From contig SLPX01000405.1 in assembly GCA_007131745.1 (NCBI GenBank), forward strand, positions 1 to 18,307: 18,307 bases of DNA, written 5' to 3'. The translations under genes were made by a program, and so were the position numbers. The notes below the pieces were generated by a model, which was given only the letters and a program-made list of their open reading frames with translations, made no database searches and was not told the DNA's origin. Origin of the DNA: Myxococcales bacterium (lineage in GTDB: Bacteria; Myxococcota; Polyangia; HGW-17; SLPX01). This document shows positions 8,329 to 15,076 of the stretch, piece after piece (position 1 is the stretch's first letter; the number at the start of each line of letters is the position of its first letter).

Positions 8329-10047
8329 GTGAATATGTCGATTCAAGGGAAGAATTATTTAAAACAATTGAAAACAGGTTCATATCTTCCGGTCAATACG
8401 GTTCTCACATTACTGCTTGTTTGTATCCAGATATGGTCCGCTGCTTGTGACAAAAAAACCAAAGCGGATGCTTGCGAAAATGTCACATGTTCCGGCCATG
8501 GAACATGCGTAATTCTGGAAGGCGCTCCGCAATGTGAATGCAATGAAGGTTACAGGGCGGAGGGACTCATGTGCGTGCCGGAAGGAGAAGAGATCCCCAC
8601 TACAAACCAGATCATTCAGCACGGTGTCACATGGACTTTCGAGGAAGAAGTCCCTTACGGCCGCTACGCGAACGGAGATTTCTGGGTTGTCGGTCCGGTG
8701 ACAATCACGGGCGTTTCCCCGGATTACAACGGATCATCACATGGCTGGGAAGTGAATCCATCGGACCCGGTGGCCCAGGGATTCGACCACAGAATCGCGG
8801 ATTTTGATTCTTCGAGAGTGCCGGAACTGCCATATACCGCAGGACCGGGCGAATCTCTCGTGAAATCGGTTTCCCTGGAGCCGCTGGATGGCGATTGCAG
8901 GCCTTGTTTGAAAACCGCGGTGGTCCTGACCGTGGTGGAGGAAGTTCCGCCGGGGCGAGGTGAAAACGTTTTCCGCCCGCCATATTTCGGAGTCGAAAAG
9001 CCGCTGTATTTTGTCGACAACCTCAAAACCGAATTGCTGCCTTCGCTGAATTACTCCGGAGAGCCACCACCCCTGGAACAAATCCACGGATGGTTCCAAA
9101 GGGTGCAATTAGATCACAAGACGAACTGGGTGGGACGCCATATGCATCCGGAAGAAAACATGCCCGACTATGGTTCGTCCATTGCGTCCAGAACCGCGGT
9201 GGGCGCGCTGCGATTGATGCTCAATGATCCGGTTTCCGACAAAATGGACGGGCTGGTGGTTTACGTCCAGATGGGAATCGACTTTTACCACATCCTGATC
9301 AACGGAGGCTCATGGCCGCCCAACGGAGGTCATTGTGAAGGCAGAAAACTGCCGGTCGCGTTCGCAGCGCTGCTGTTGGACGACCCTGACATGCTGGATA
9401 CGGTCAAGAACTCGGGTCCGCGCGATTTCGGAGAAAACGGGGGAATGTATTTTGCCGAAAACGCTCAAACGGTTGTCTACGGCCAACAGGACAACACCGA
9501 AGAAAGGTACTGGACCAACATAGTCCATCGCACCGGTTCCCGCACAAGCAAGGATCCCTACGGCTGGATCGACGGCGGAGAGAGGCCGGGCGGAAGCTAC
9601 CAATACTGCTGCCTTTCCATGCCGTGGAAAGGCAGTGAAACAGCCCTTCGGCTGTTTCCGGAACTTGTCCCTATATGGAATCATCCCGAGTTTTCGGATT
9701 ACGTGGAACGATGGGTGACCTTCGGCGCATGGACGCAACCGGATCCTTGTGCGCCGCCTCGCGGCGTGTGCGCGGGGGGAGACAATGAAGGCGCGGATTG
9801 CACCTCTGCAAACGAACAAGATGTCTGCACAGGTGAAAACAGTCACTGTGATCTGCCCGCGCTCTGGGATGAAGAATACGGTGTTTCGTACGGACCCGAC
9901 GGAGAGGGGGGCTGCATTCTCGACGATGATGATTCCGATGGAACGGGCAGGTTTCCGCACCTGCACGGAACAAACGCGGACAGCGGCCATTACGGCAGCG
10001 GATTCGTAGACGCTTTGTGGGAAGAATTCATCGCGCCCTCGCTTTAA
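8329..10047 (+). CDS. EGF-containing lipoprotein with large uncharacterised domain
   Basis: A 572-residue surface lipoprotein. GTG 8329 is chosen because GGAGG (8317-8321) lies 7 nt upstream; ATG 8335 is the alternative. A hydrophobic segment ends in W-S-A-A-C (C40), a slightly atypical lipobox. One EGF-like module with six cysteines follows (C49, C54, C60, C69, C71, C82). The remaining ~480 residues hold motifs such as Y-A-N-G-D-F-W-V-V-G-P-V, G-F-D-H-R and G-G-H-C-E-G-R-K-L-P-V-A-F-A, and a second Cys-rich patch (about residues 480-525). This pattern reminds me of large secreted proteins from planctomycetes and myxobacteria with a possible polysaccharide-lyase-like helical core. That is recollection, not a domain call, and no catalytic residues can be assigned. 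It lies 88 bp after the acyltransferase and 28 bp before the glycosyltransferase gene. Confidence 0.85.
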   Translation: MNMSIQGKNYLKQLKTGSYLPVNTVLTLLLVCIQIWSAACDKKTKADACENVTCSGHGTCVILEGAPQCECNEGYRAEGLMCVPEGEEIPTTNQIIQHGVTWTFEEEVPYGRYANGDFWVVGPVTITGVSPDYNGSSHGWEVNPSDPVAQGFDHRIADFDSSRVPELPYTAGPGESLVKSVSLEPLDGDCRPCLKTAVVLTVVEEVPPGRGENVFRPPYFGVEKPLYFVDNLKTELLPSLNYSGEPPPLEQIHGWFQRVQLDHKTNWVGRHMHPEENMPDYGSSIASRTAVGALRLMLNDPVSDKMDGLVVYVQMGIDFYHILINGGSWPPNGGHCEGRKLPVAFAALLLDDPDMLDTVKNSGPRDFGENGGMYFAENAQTVVYGQQDNTEERYWTNIVHRTGSRTSKDPYGWIDGGERPGGSYQYCCLSMPWKGSETALRLFPELVPIWNHPEFSDYVERWVTFGAWTQPDPCAPPRGVCAGGDNEGADCTSANEQDVCTGENSHCDLPALWDEEYGVSYGPDGEGGCILDDDDSDGTGRFPHLHGTNADSGHYGSGFVDALWEEFIAPSL

Positions 10048-10075
10048 CTCGGCTTCAGCACTGGGATGAAAACAA

Positions 10076-11590
10076 TTGAAGCAAAAGCCGGAAAAACGAG
10101 TCATCGTAGTTGTGGTCGCGTACAATGCAGCGACCACACTCGCTGAAACGCTATCCAGGATTCCCGAACCTGTCTGGAACCTGGTTGAAGAAGTGTGCGT
10201 GTTCGACGACGCTAGCAGCGACGCCACGTACGAAGCAGGACTCGAATACCAAACAAAAAGCAGACTTGGCAAACTCAAGATATACCGAAACGACACGAAT
10301 CAAGGTTACGGCGGAAATCAAAAGCTGGCATATCGTTACGCTATAAAAAAAGGTTTCGACATCGCTGTTCTGCTCCACGGTGACGGGCAATACGCGCCTG
10401 AAGTTATGATGAGCCTTTTAGAACCTCTGCTCGAAGAAAGAGCGGACGCGGTCATGGGTTCCAGGATGATGGATCCCGGAGCCGCTCTGAAAGGTGGAAT
10501 GCCGCTTTACAAGTACATGGGCAACAAGGTCTTGAGCTGTTTTGAAAACATCCTGCTCTCCGAAAAATTGAGCGAATATCACTCGGGTTACCGTGCATAC
10601 AATCTCCACGCTCTGGCCGAACTTCCCTTTGATCGCAACACCGATGACTTCCATTTCGACACGCAGATAATCATTCAGCTCCTTACGGCCGGAGCGCGAA
10701 TAATCGAAGTTCCGATTCCAACACATTATGGAGATGAAATCTGCCATGTAAACGGGTTCAAATACGCGTTCGACGTAGCCCGATCCGTATTGAACTATAA
10801 ACTTCACGTCCTGGGTCTCAAACACGTGCCGGAATACCACATCACCCACAAAACCCACTATCCCCCCAGGTCTGAACCATACGAGGTCATGGACAGAATC
10901 TCGGAATTGATTCCCGCCGGAAGCACTGTTTTGGACGTGGGATGCGACGCCGGACATCTCGCTGAAATGTTGTCGAATAAGGGATGCACGGTGGACGGTG
11001 TAGACCCGCAACCCGGGATAGCGGCCGAACACGCGTGCAAAAGAATCATCGAGGCTGATTTGACGAGCGATTTCCACGAACTGCTCTTTCAACCCGGCCG
11101 AAAGTATGACCGTATCGTGATAGCCGACCAACTTGAACATCTGCAGAATCCCTCTGCTCTGCTCCGGAACCTTGCAAATCTCTTGGCAGACGACGGACGA
11201 ATCGTAGCTTCGACCGGAAATATCGCTCACTGGTTTATCCGGCTGGGTCTTCTCTTAGGAAAATTCAATTACACCCCCAGGGGTATCCTGGACAACACGC
11301 ATGTGAGACTTTACACGCTCCAGAGTTTCGCCGGGTTGTTCGAAGAAGCAGGCTTCAAGACCACATCGGTTGATGTCACGGTTATGCCGGTAAAAGAGAT
11401 TCTTCCGGCTCTGGAAAAAAACGTGCTCGCAAAAACATTCGCAAAACTATATTATAGAGCTGCACGAACACATCCCGGGATATTCGCTTACCAACTGGTT
11501 TTGGAAGTTGCAAAGCGACCTGATCCACTGGATGGAATACTGGAACAAGGCGGCGATTGGAACAAACAGGGTGTTTCTCCAATCAAATGA
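10076..11590 (+). CDS. GT2 glycosyltransferase fused to class I SAM methyltransferase
   Basis: Bifunctional protein of 504 residues. Residues 1-250 form a GT2 glycosyltransferase of the dolichyl-phosphate-mannose-synthase-like branch: V-V-A-Y-N near 13-17, F-D-D-A-S-S near 43-48, H-G-D-G-Q-Y at 101-106, G-S-R at 128-130, H-S-G-Y-R-A-Y at 169-175. Residues 265-480 form a class I methyltransferase with motif I V-L-D-V-G-C-D-A-G-H-L-A (285-296), G-V-D at 308-310, and the later D-Q-L-E-H-L and L-L-A-D-D-G-R-I. The likely acceptor is a lipid-phosphate carrier or nascent envelope glycan, with methylation of the same product; the substrate is inference. No multi-helix membrane domain is present. The start is TTG 10076; a nearby ATG at 10066 is out of frame, and the ribosome-binding site is weak (GGGA, 9 nt before). 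Such fusions are known, so this is not unique, but the operon context is informative. Confidence 0.9.
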   Translation: MKQKPEKRVIVVVVAYNAATTLAETLSRIPEPVWNLVEEVCVFDDASSDATYEAGLEYQTKSRLGKLKIYRNDTNQGYGGNQKLAYRYAIKKGFDIAVLLHGDGQYAPEVMMSLLEPLLEERADAVMGSRMMDPGAALKGGMPLYKYMGNKVLSCFENILLSEKLSEYHSGYRAYNLHALAELPFDRNTDDFHFDTQIIIQLLTAGARIIEVPIPTHYGDEICHVNGFKYAFDVARSVLNYKLHVLGLKHVPEYHITHKTHYPPRSEPYEVMDRISELIPAGSTVLDVGCDAGHLAEMLSNKGCTVDGVDPQPGIAAEHACKRIIEADLTSDFHELLFQPGRKYDRIVIADQLEHLQNPSALLRNLANLLADDGRIVASTGNIAHWFIRLGLLLGKFNYTPRGILDNTHVRLYTLQSFAGLFEEAGFKTTSVDVTVMPVKEILPALEKNVLAKTFAKLYYRAARTHPGIFAYQLVLEVAKRPDPLDGILEQGGDWNKQGVSPIK

Positions 11591-11611
11591 TCGCCTCGTG
11601 AGGTCAATGTT

Positions 11612-12883
11612 TTGAAAGTGTGTCCCAAATGCCATCGATTGGTTTATAAAGAGCAAGAACGTTGCACCTTTGACAGGGCTTTTCTGCAGGTTCCCACCGA
11701 TCCGATGGTGGGTGAAACCGTTGACAAGTACAAATTGATGGGACTTTTAGGAAAGGGCGGAATGGGCTCAGTATATAGGGCCGAACACATTCTGATTGGA
11801 AAAGACGTTGCCGTAAAAATTCTCAAAGAGGACCTAAACAGGGATCAAGTTCTCGTAAGACGTTTCCTGATGGAAGCCCGCGCAGCCAGCATGATAAAAC
11901 ACCCCAACATAATAGATGTTTTGGATTTCGGTGTCACATCGGATGGTTGCTCGTATTGTGTCATGGAATATTTGGAAGGCCCCACGCTTGCAACGGTCCT
12001 GGATGAAAAAGGCGCTCTTCCTCTCTACCGGGCGGTCAATGTCATGGTCCAAGTCTGCAGGGGACTGGGCGCGGGCCACGAAGTCGGCATAATTCACAGG
12101 GATATGAAACCCGAAAACATCTCCCTGCTGCAAATGGACGGCCGCCGCCAACTGATAACAATGCCCGAGGCGGAAACAGGGGAATGGAAACTCGAAAAAG
12201 AAAAGAACTACGATCTCGTAAAAATTCTGGATTTCGGCGTAGCCGCAGTGGGAGAGGCCACGAAGGAACTGGACGCAAAAACAATGCAGGAAGGGATAGT
12301 CTTCGGCAGCCCGGAATACATAGCGCCCGAACAGATTCTCGGAGAACAGACCGGTCCTGCAACCGACATCTACTCCGCGGGAATCATTTTTTACGAAATG
12401 TTGACGGGTGACGTTCCTTTTTTCGGAGAGACTGCGAAAGAAATACTTCGTCATCATTTGAAGACCCGCCCTGAACCGCCGAGCAAAGTCAGGCCGGACC
12501 TGGCGCTTCCAAGAGAAGTGGATCTTCTGACCATGCGGGCGCTCGACAAAAACCCCGACCGCCGACCCGCCGACATGAACGAATTCATGGGCTACCTCCG
12601 GAGATGCCTTGGAAAAACCTTTTATAAGAGAGATCTAAAACAAGCCGTCCGGAAATACCAAAAGACCATGAACTTCCTTCCCGCTGTTAAAACAACGAAA
12701 GACACCGACCAGAACAGAAAAATCCATGAAGAGATAAAACAATGCTTTCAGGAAGCCAAGGAAGGCCCTTCCAGGATCAGCCACAGCGAAATAAACCGCA
12801 GCGTGGAAAGCCGGAAACCCGAAAAGCCTCCGGATCCCGATGAAGAATTGAAGGAACTCCGCGATCTCCTCAAAGAAGATTAA
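11612..12883 (+). CDS. zinc-ribbon eukaryote-like Ser/Thr protein kinase
   Basis: A cytoplasmic Hanks-type Ser/Thr kinase of 423 residues. A short N-terminal ribbon with C4, C7 and C18 (C-P-K-C ... C-T-F-D) could bind zinc. The catalytic domain spans about 36-330 and is complete: G-K-G-G-M-G-S-V (47-54), A-V-K (K69), E88, H-R-D-M-K-P-E-N (162-169), D-F-G (207-209), A-P-E (238-240), D252, and R-R-P near 318-320. About 20 extra residues lie between the catalytic loop and DFG (roughly 174-198), compared with usual PknB-like kinases. The acidic, helical C-tail (about 345-423) has no transmembrane segment or PASTA domain. The start is TTG 11612 with GTGAGG 8 nt upstream; ATG 11607 is out of frame. 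It lies 21 bp after the glycosyltransferase-methyltransferase gene, so it may phosphorylate partners from that unit (inference). Confidence 0.92.
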   Translation: MKVCPKCHRLVYKEQERCTFDRAFLQVPTDPMVGETVDKYKLMGLLGKGGMGSVYRAEHILIGKDVAVKILKEDLNRDQVLVRRFLMEARAASMIKHPNIIDVLDFGVTSDGCSYCVMEYLEGPTLATVLDEKGALPLYRAVNVMVQVCRGLGAGHEVGIIHRDMKPENISLLQMDGRRQLITMPEAETGEWKLEKEKNYDLVKILDFGVAAVGEATKELDAKTMQEGIVFGSPEYIAPEQILGEQTGPATDIYSAGIIFYEMLTGDVPFFGETAKEILRHHLKTRPEPPSKVRPDLALPREVDLLTMRALDKNPDRRPADMNEFMGYLRRCLGKTFYKRDLKQAVRKYQKTMNFLPAVKTTKDTDQNRKIHEEIKQCFQEAKEGPSRISHSEINRSVESRKPEKPPDPDEELKELRDLLKED

Positions 12884-12900
12884 AGAGGATTAGAGGCAAA

Positions 12901-12920
12901 GCCGAGTTGTAAAACCCGGC
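12901..12920. terminator. hairpin between convergent kinase and vapC genes
   Basis: GCCG (12901-12904) pairs with CGGC (12917-12920), continuing as GTT/AAC after one A-C mismatch, around a GTAA loop. On the minus strand the stem is followed by TTTGCCTCT, a weak U-tract. It lies 17 nt after the kinase stop and 6 nt after the vapC stop, so it may end both transcripts. No long T-run is present, hence modest confidence. Confidence 0.4.
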
Positions 12921-12926
12921 AATACA

Positions 12927-13307
12927 CTATGTTTGAATCCGGATGTTTAGAATTTCTTTCATCAAGACGAAATGCTTGTCCAATGTATAAACCGTGCTTT
13001 GATTTTGCATTGCATTTTGAGCAATAATTAAATCCGGTATCCCGATCCCATTCAGTCCATTTTTCAAACACTTGAATTGGAACTCGATTATCTGATCCCA
13101 AGCAATGCTCAGATTCAACTTCTTGATATTCAGTAATAATTCGACAACTTTTCGTTGCTTGCGAAACATCAGGAATGGAACAAGCTCAGCCAATATCAAA
13201 TCATTTGTGACCAATAAATTTTCGTCGATAAAAAAATCAAGCTTACGGGATTTCTTTCCGCTCCTGAAATAGTCCACCCATGTCGATGTGTCTACTAGTA
13301 CCGACAC
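12927..13307 (-). CDS. VapC-type PIN-domain toxin
   Basis: A 126-residue PIN-domain protein, expected to be an Mg2+-dependent RNase toxin. Acidic residues fit the fold: D6 (L-V-D-T-S-T-W), E41 (L-A-E-L), D92 (I-P-D-L-I-I-A) and D110 (L-D-K-H-F). Length and order with the partner are typical of VapBC. The start is GTG 13307, with AGGGGG 5 nt upstream inside the antitoxin tail. It overlaps the antitoxin stop by 13 bp, so translation is probably coupled. The target RNA is unknown. The region is AT-rich relative to flanking genes, consistent with transfer. Confidence 0.9.
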   Translation of the reverse strand: MSVLVDTSTWVDYFRSGKKSRKLDFFIDENLLVTNDLILAELVPFLMFRKQRKVVELLLNIKKLNLSIAWDQIIEFQFKCLKNGLNGIGIPDLIIAQNAMQNQSTVYTLDKHFVLMKEILNIRIQT

Positions 13308-13498
13308 TCCCGCCCCCTGACTTCATGCAAATCGATTTTCAAATCCACCTTTCCCTTGAATTCCTTCAACCCCGCGATTTTGGATTTTCTTATCAAATCC
13401 TCCAGTGCCGCAATAATAACTTTTGTTTTGGTTTTGATGCGCGTGGTCTTCATAGCCTCTTCCAATAAATCTTCCGGCAAATCAAGCGTCGTTCTCAT
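13295..13498 (-). CDS. VapB-type antitoxin
   Basis: A 67-residue antitoxin with an M-R-T-T-L-D-L-P-E-D-L-L-E-E-A beta-strand/helix start and K-T-K-T-K-V-I-I-A-A-L-E-D-L-I, typical of ribbon-helix-helix VapB proteins that bind operator DNA as dimers. Start 13498 is supported by GGAGG (13505-13509) 6 nt upstream; the open frame extends to 13543, but that part overlaps the promoter. The basic C-tail (about 50-67) would be the toxin-binding segment. It overlaps vapC by 13 bp. A promoter and paired palindromes lie just upstream. Confidence 0.88.
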   Translation of the reverse strand: MRTTLDLPEDLLEEAMKTTRIKTKTKVIIAALEDLIRKSKIAGLKEFKGKVDLKIDLHEVRGRECRY

Positions 13499-13515
13499 AA
13501 TACGCCTCCGCTTTT

Positions 13516-13545
13516 TTATGCATAAATTTAACACATCATGCATAA
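13516..13545. promoter_or_regulatory. paired palindromes, predicted VapB operator
   Basis: TTATGCATAA at 13516-13525 is a perfect palindrome. TCATGCATAA at 13536-13545 repeats it with one mismatch, 20 bp away, close to two helical turns. One copy covers the spacer between -35 and -10 and the other covers the predicted start of transcription. This fits autorepression by two VapB dimers or a VapBC complex. It is inferred from geometry only. Confidence 0.55.
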
Positions 13546-13553
13546 GCTGTCAA
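13525..13553 (-). promoter_or_regulatory. sigma70 promoter of the vapBC pair
   Basis: On the minus strand a perfect TTGACA (-35, 13548-13553) is followed 17 nt later by TAAATT (-10, 13525-13530, 4 of 6). Transcription would start near 13518, leaving about 20 nt before the antitoxin start, with the GGAGG in between. This is the best-formed promoter in the window. Confidence 0.65.
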
Positions 13554-13618
13554 AATGGATCCCCCCTGCTCTGCCTTTCCAATTTTAATCGTATACAATT
13601 CTCTTTCAGTTTTTCTTC

Positions 13619-13649
13619 TTGACCCCGATTGCCTGTCAAACACTAAAAT
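13619..13649 (+). promoter_or_regulatory. weak candidate promoter for cysteine desulfurase
   Basis: TTGACC (13619-13624) and TAAAAT (13644-13649) each match 5 of 6 consensus bases, but the spacer is 19 nt, longer than ideal. This would give a leader of about 100 nt before 13758, which contains only a weak GCCG/CGGC hairpin at about 13688-13702. The 13554-13757 gap holds nothing else clear. Confidence 0.3.
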
Positions 13650-13757
13650 GGCGGCCGGTTTTGTCGGATCGAATTAAAATAACTTCCGCCGGACCGTCGG
13701 CAAAAACGCTGTCTACGAGCAAATGCCAAAACAGCAAATGGTGCAACAGGAGATGTC

Positions 13758-14894
13758 ATGAACGATCCCATTTATCTCGACATTAACGCTACCACGCCGC
13801 TACTGGACGAGGTGGTGGAGGCGATGCTGCCGTACCTTCGCAAACACTTCGGCAACCCCTCCAGCGGCCATATATACGGCAGGCGGGCGCATGACGGGGT
13901 CGAAGCCGCGCGAGCACAGGTAGCTTCGCTCATCGGCGCAACTCCCCGGGAGATCGTGTTCACATCGGGCGGCACCGAAGCGAACAACCTCGCCATCCGC
14001 GGCACGGTCGCTCCCGGATCTACCAGGAACCACGTCATCACCTCGGTCATCGAGCACCCTGCTACCACGAACCCCTGCCGGCTGCTTGAGCGGCAGGGCT
14101 TCGAGGTAACTCGGCTGGGCGTGGACGAAAACGGACGTGTGCGCAGCGAAGAAGTAAAAGAATCCCTGACCAATAGAACCTCTCTCGTAACGCTGATGCA
14201 TGCAAACAACGAGACCGGTACAATCCAGCCAATCACTGAGGTTTCGCCGGCTGTCCGCGAAGCAGGCGCGCTTTTCCACACCGATGCCGCCCAGTCGGTC
14301 GGGAAAGTCGATGTGAAAGTCGATGATCTGGGCGTAGACCTCCTGTCCATAGCGGGCCACAAGCTATACGGACCGAAAGGTGTAGGCGCGCTCTATGTCC
14401 GCAAGGGAGTGATCCTTGAGCCGGTGCTGCTGGGCGCGGGTCACGAACAAGGGTTGCGACCGGGCACTGAAAACGTTGGATCAATCGTCGGATTCGGCGC
14501 TGCCTGCGAGATTGCAGCGAATCAGCTTGCCGAAGAAACCGCGCGAATCCGGTCTCTCCGGGATGAACTCTGGTCGCTCCTGCAGGAGCGTATCCCGGGT
14601 ATCGCTCTCAACGGCCACGAATTCCTGAGACTTCCAAACACGCTAAACGTCAGGTTCCCGGGAGTGCGGGGAAGCGCGCTGCTTGCCGGAGCGCCGGAGA
14701 TCGCTGCATCCACTGGCTCCGCGTGCCATGAACGCGGGGAATCCGCTTCCGCGGTGCTTCTCGCCATGGGTCTTGACCCGGACGATGCTATCGGCTCCGT
14801 GCGCCTCTCGCTCGGCCGGCTAACGACCCGCGACGATATTTTGAAAGCAACAGAGGTTTTGACCCGTTCGATCCGAAATCAAGAACAGTTTTGA
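13758..14894 (+). CDS. cysteine desulfurase, NifS/IscS-like
   Basis: A PLP-dependent enzyme of 378 residues that converts cysteine to alanine and enzyme-bound persulfide for sulfur delivery. Key residues are present: H100 (I-E-H-P), N150-N151-E152-T153-G154, D176 (H-T-D-A-A-Q), the PLP lysine K202 (G-H-K-L-Y-G-P-K-G), R234-P-G-T and the catalytic C323 in S-T-G-S-A-C-H-E-R-G. Length is that of the NifS/IscS family. ATG 13758 has AGGAG 5 nt upstream. No IscU, SufE, MnmA or other sulfur-transfer partner is seen nearby, so it stands alone in this window and its acceptor is unknown; it may be a dedicated tRNA-thiolation or selenium-linked paralogue. It converges on the GH-like lipoprotein gene. 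Confidence 0.95.
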   Translation: MNDPIYLDINATTPLLDEVVEAMLPYLRKHFGNPSSGHIYGRRAHDGVEAARAQVASLIGATPREIVFTSGGTEANNLAIRGTVAPGSTRNHVITSVIEHPATTNPCRLLERQGFEVTRLGVDENGRVRSEEVKESLTNRTSLVTLMHANNETGTIQPITEVSPAVREAGALFHTDAAQSVGKVDVKVDDLGVDLLSIAGHKLYGPKGVGALYVRKGVILEPVLLGAGHEQGLRPGTENVGSIVGFGAACEIAANQLAEETARIRSLRDELWSLLQERIPGIALNGHEFLRLPNTLNVRFPGVRGSALLAGAPEIAASTGSACHERGESASAVLLAMGLDPDDAIGSVRLSLGRLTTRDDILKATEVLTRSIRNQEQF

Positions 14895-14961
14895 CCCCCC
14901 TCTAAAAAGAATCTCATTGAGATCCCGACAATCGGAACACTCTCGCAGGGCCGCCGAGGGG

Positions 14962-15049
14962 CTCGCCAGGCAAGGCGCGAGCGAGCAGCCGGCGCAGCGT
15001 ACTTGAGGTACGTGAGCAGGCAGCGCAGGGTGCCACGCAGCATGGCGAG
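14962..15049. repeat. 88-bp imperfect palindromic element
   Basis: CTCGCCA (14962-14968) and TGGCGAG (15043-15049) are inverted termini. A central hairpin CGTAC-TTGAG-GTACG (14998-15012) sits at the same centre, near 15005. Two imperfect direct copies of GAGCAGSCRGCGCAG lie at 14983-14997 and 15014-15028. This is the form of an intergenic repeat-family element (REP- or MITE-like), from memory of deltaproteobacterial genomes. It lies between the convergent cysteine desulfurase and GH-like lipoprotein genes and could also act as an RNA-level barrier between them. Confidence 0.55.
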
Positions 15050-15076
15050 ATTGATCGGCGGTCAATGTGAGCGTGT

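Noticed and set aside
9310..10296. Minus-strand open frame of 328 codons
   Set aside because: It runs antisense through the EGF lipoprotein and the start of the glycosyltransferase gene, has no recognisable domain, and spans two well-supported genes.
10418..11230. Minus-strand open frame of 270 codons
   Set aside because: Antisense to the glycosyltransferase-methyltransferase, whose motifs are complete; the product matches no fold.
13772..14362. Two minus-strand frames opposite the cysteine desulfurase
   Set aside because: Shadow frames in GC-rich coding sequence; the plus-strand enzyme has all catalytic residues and a good ribosome-binding site.
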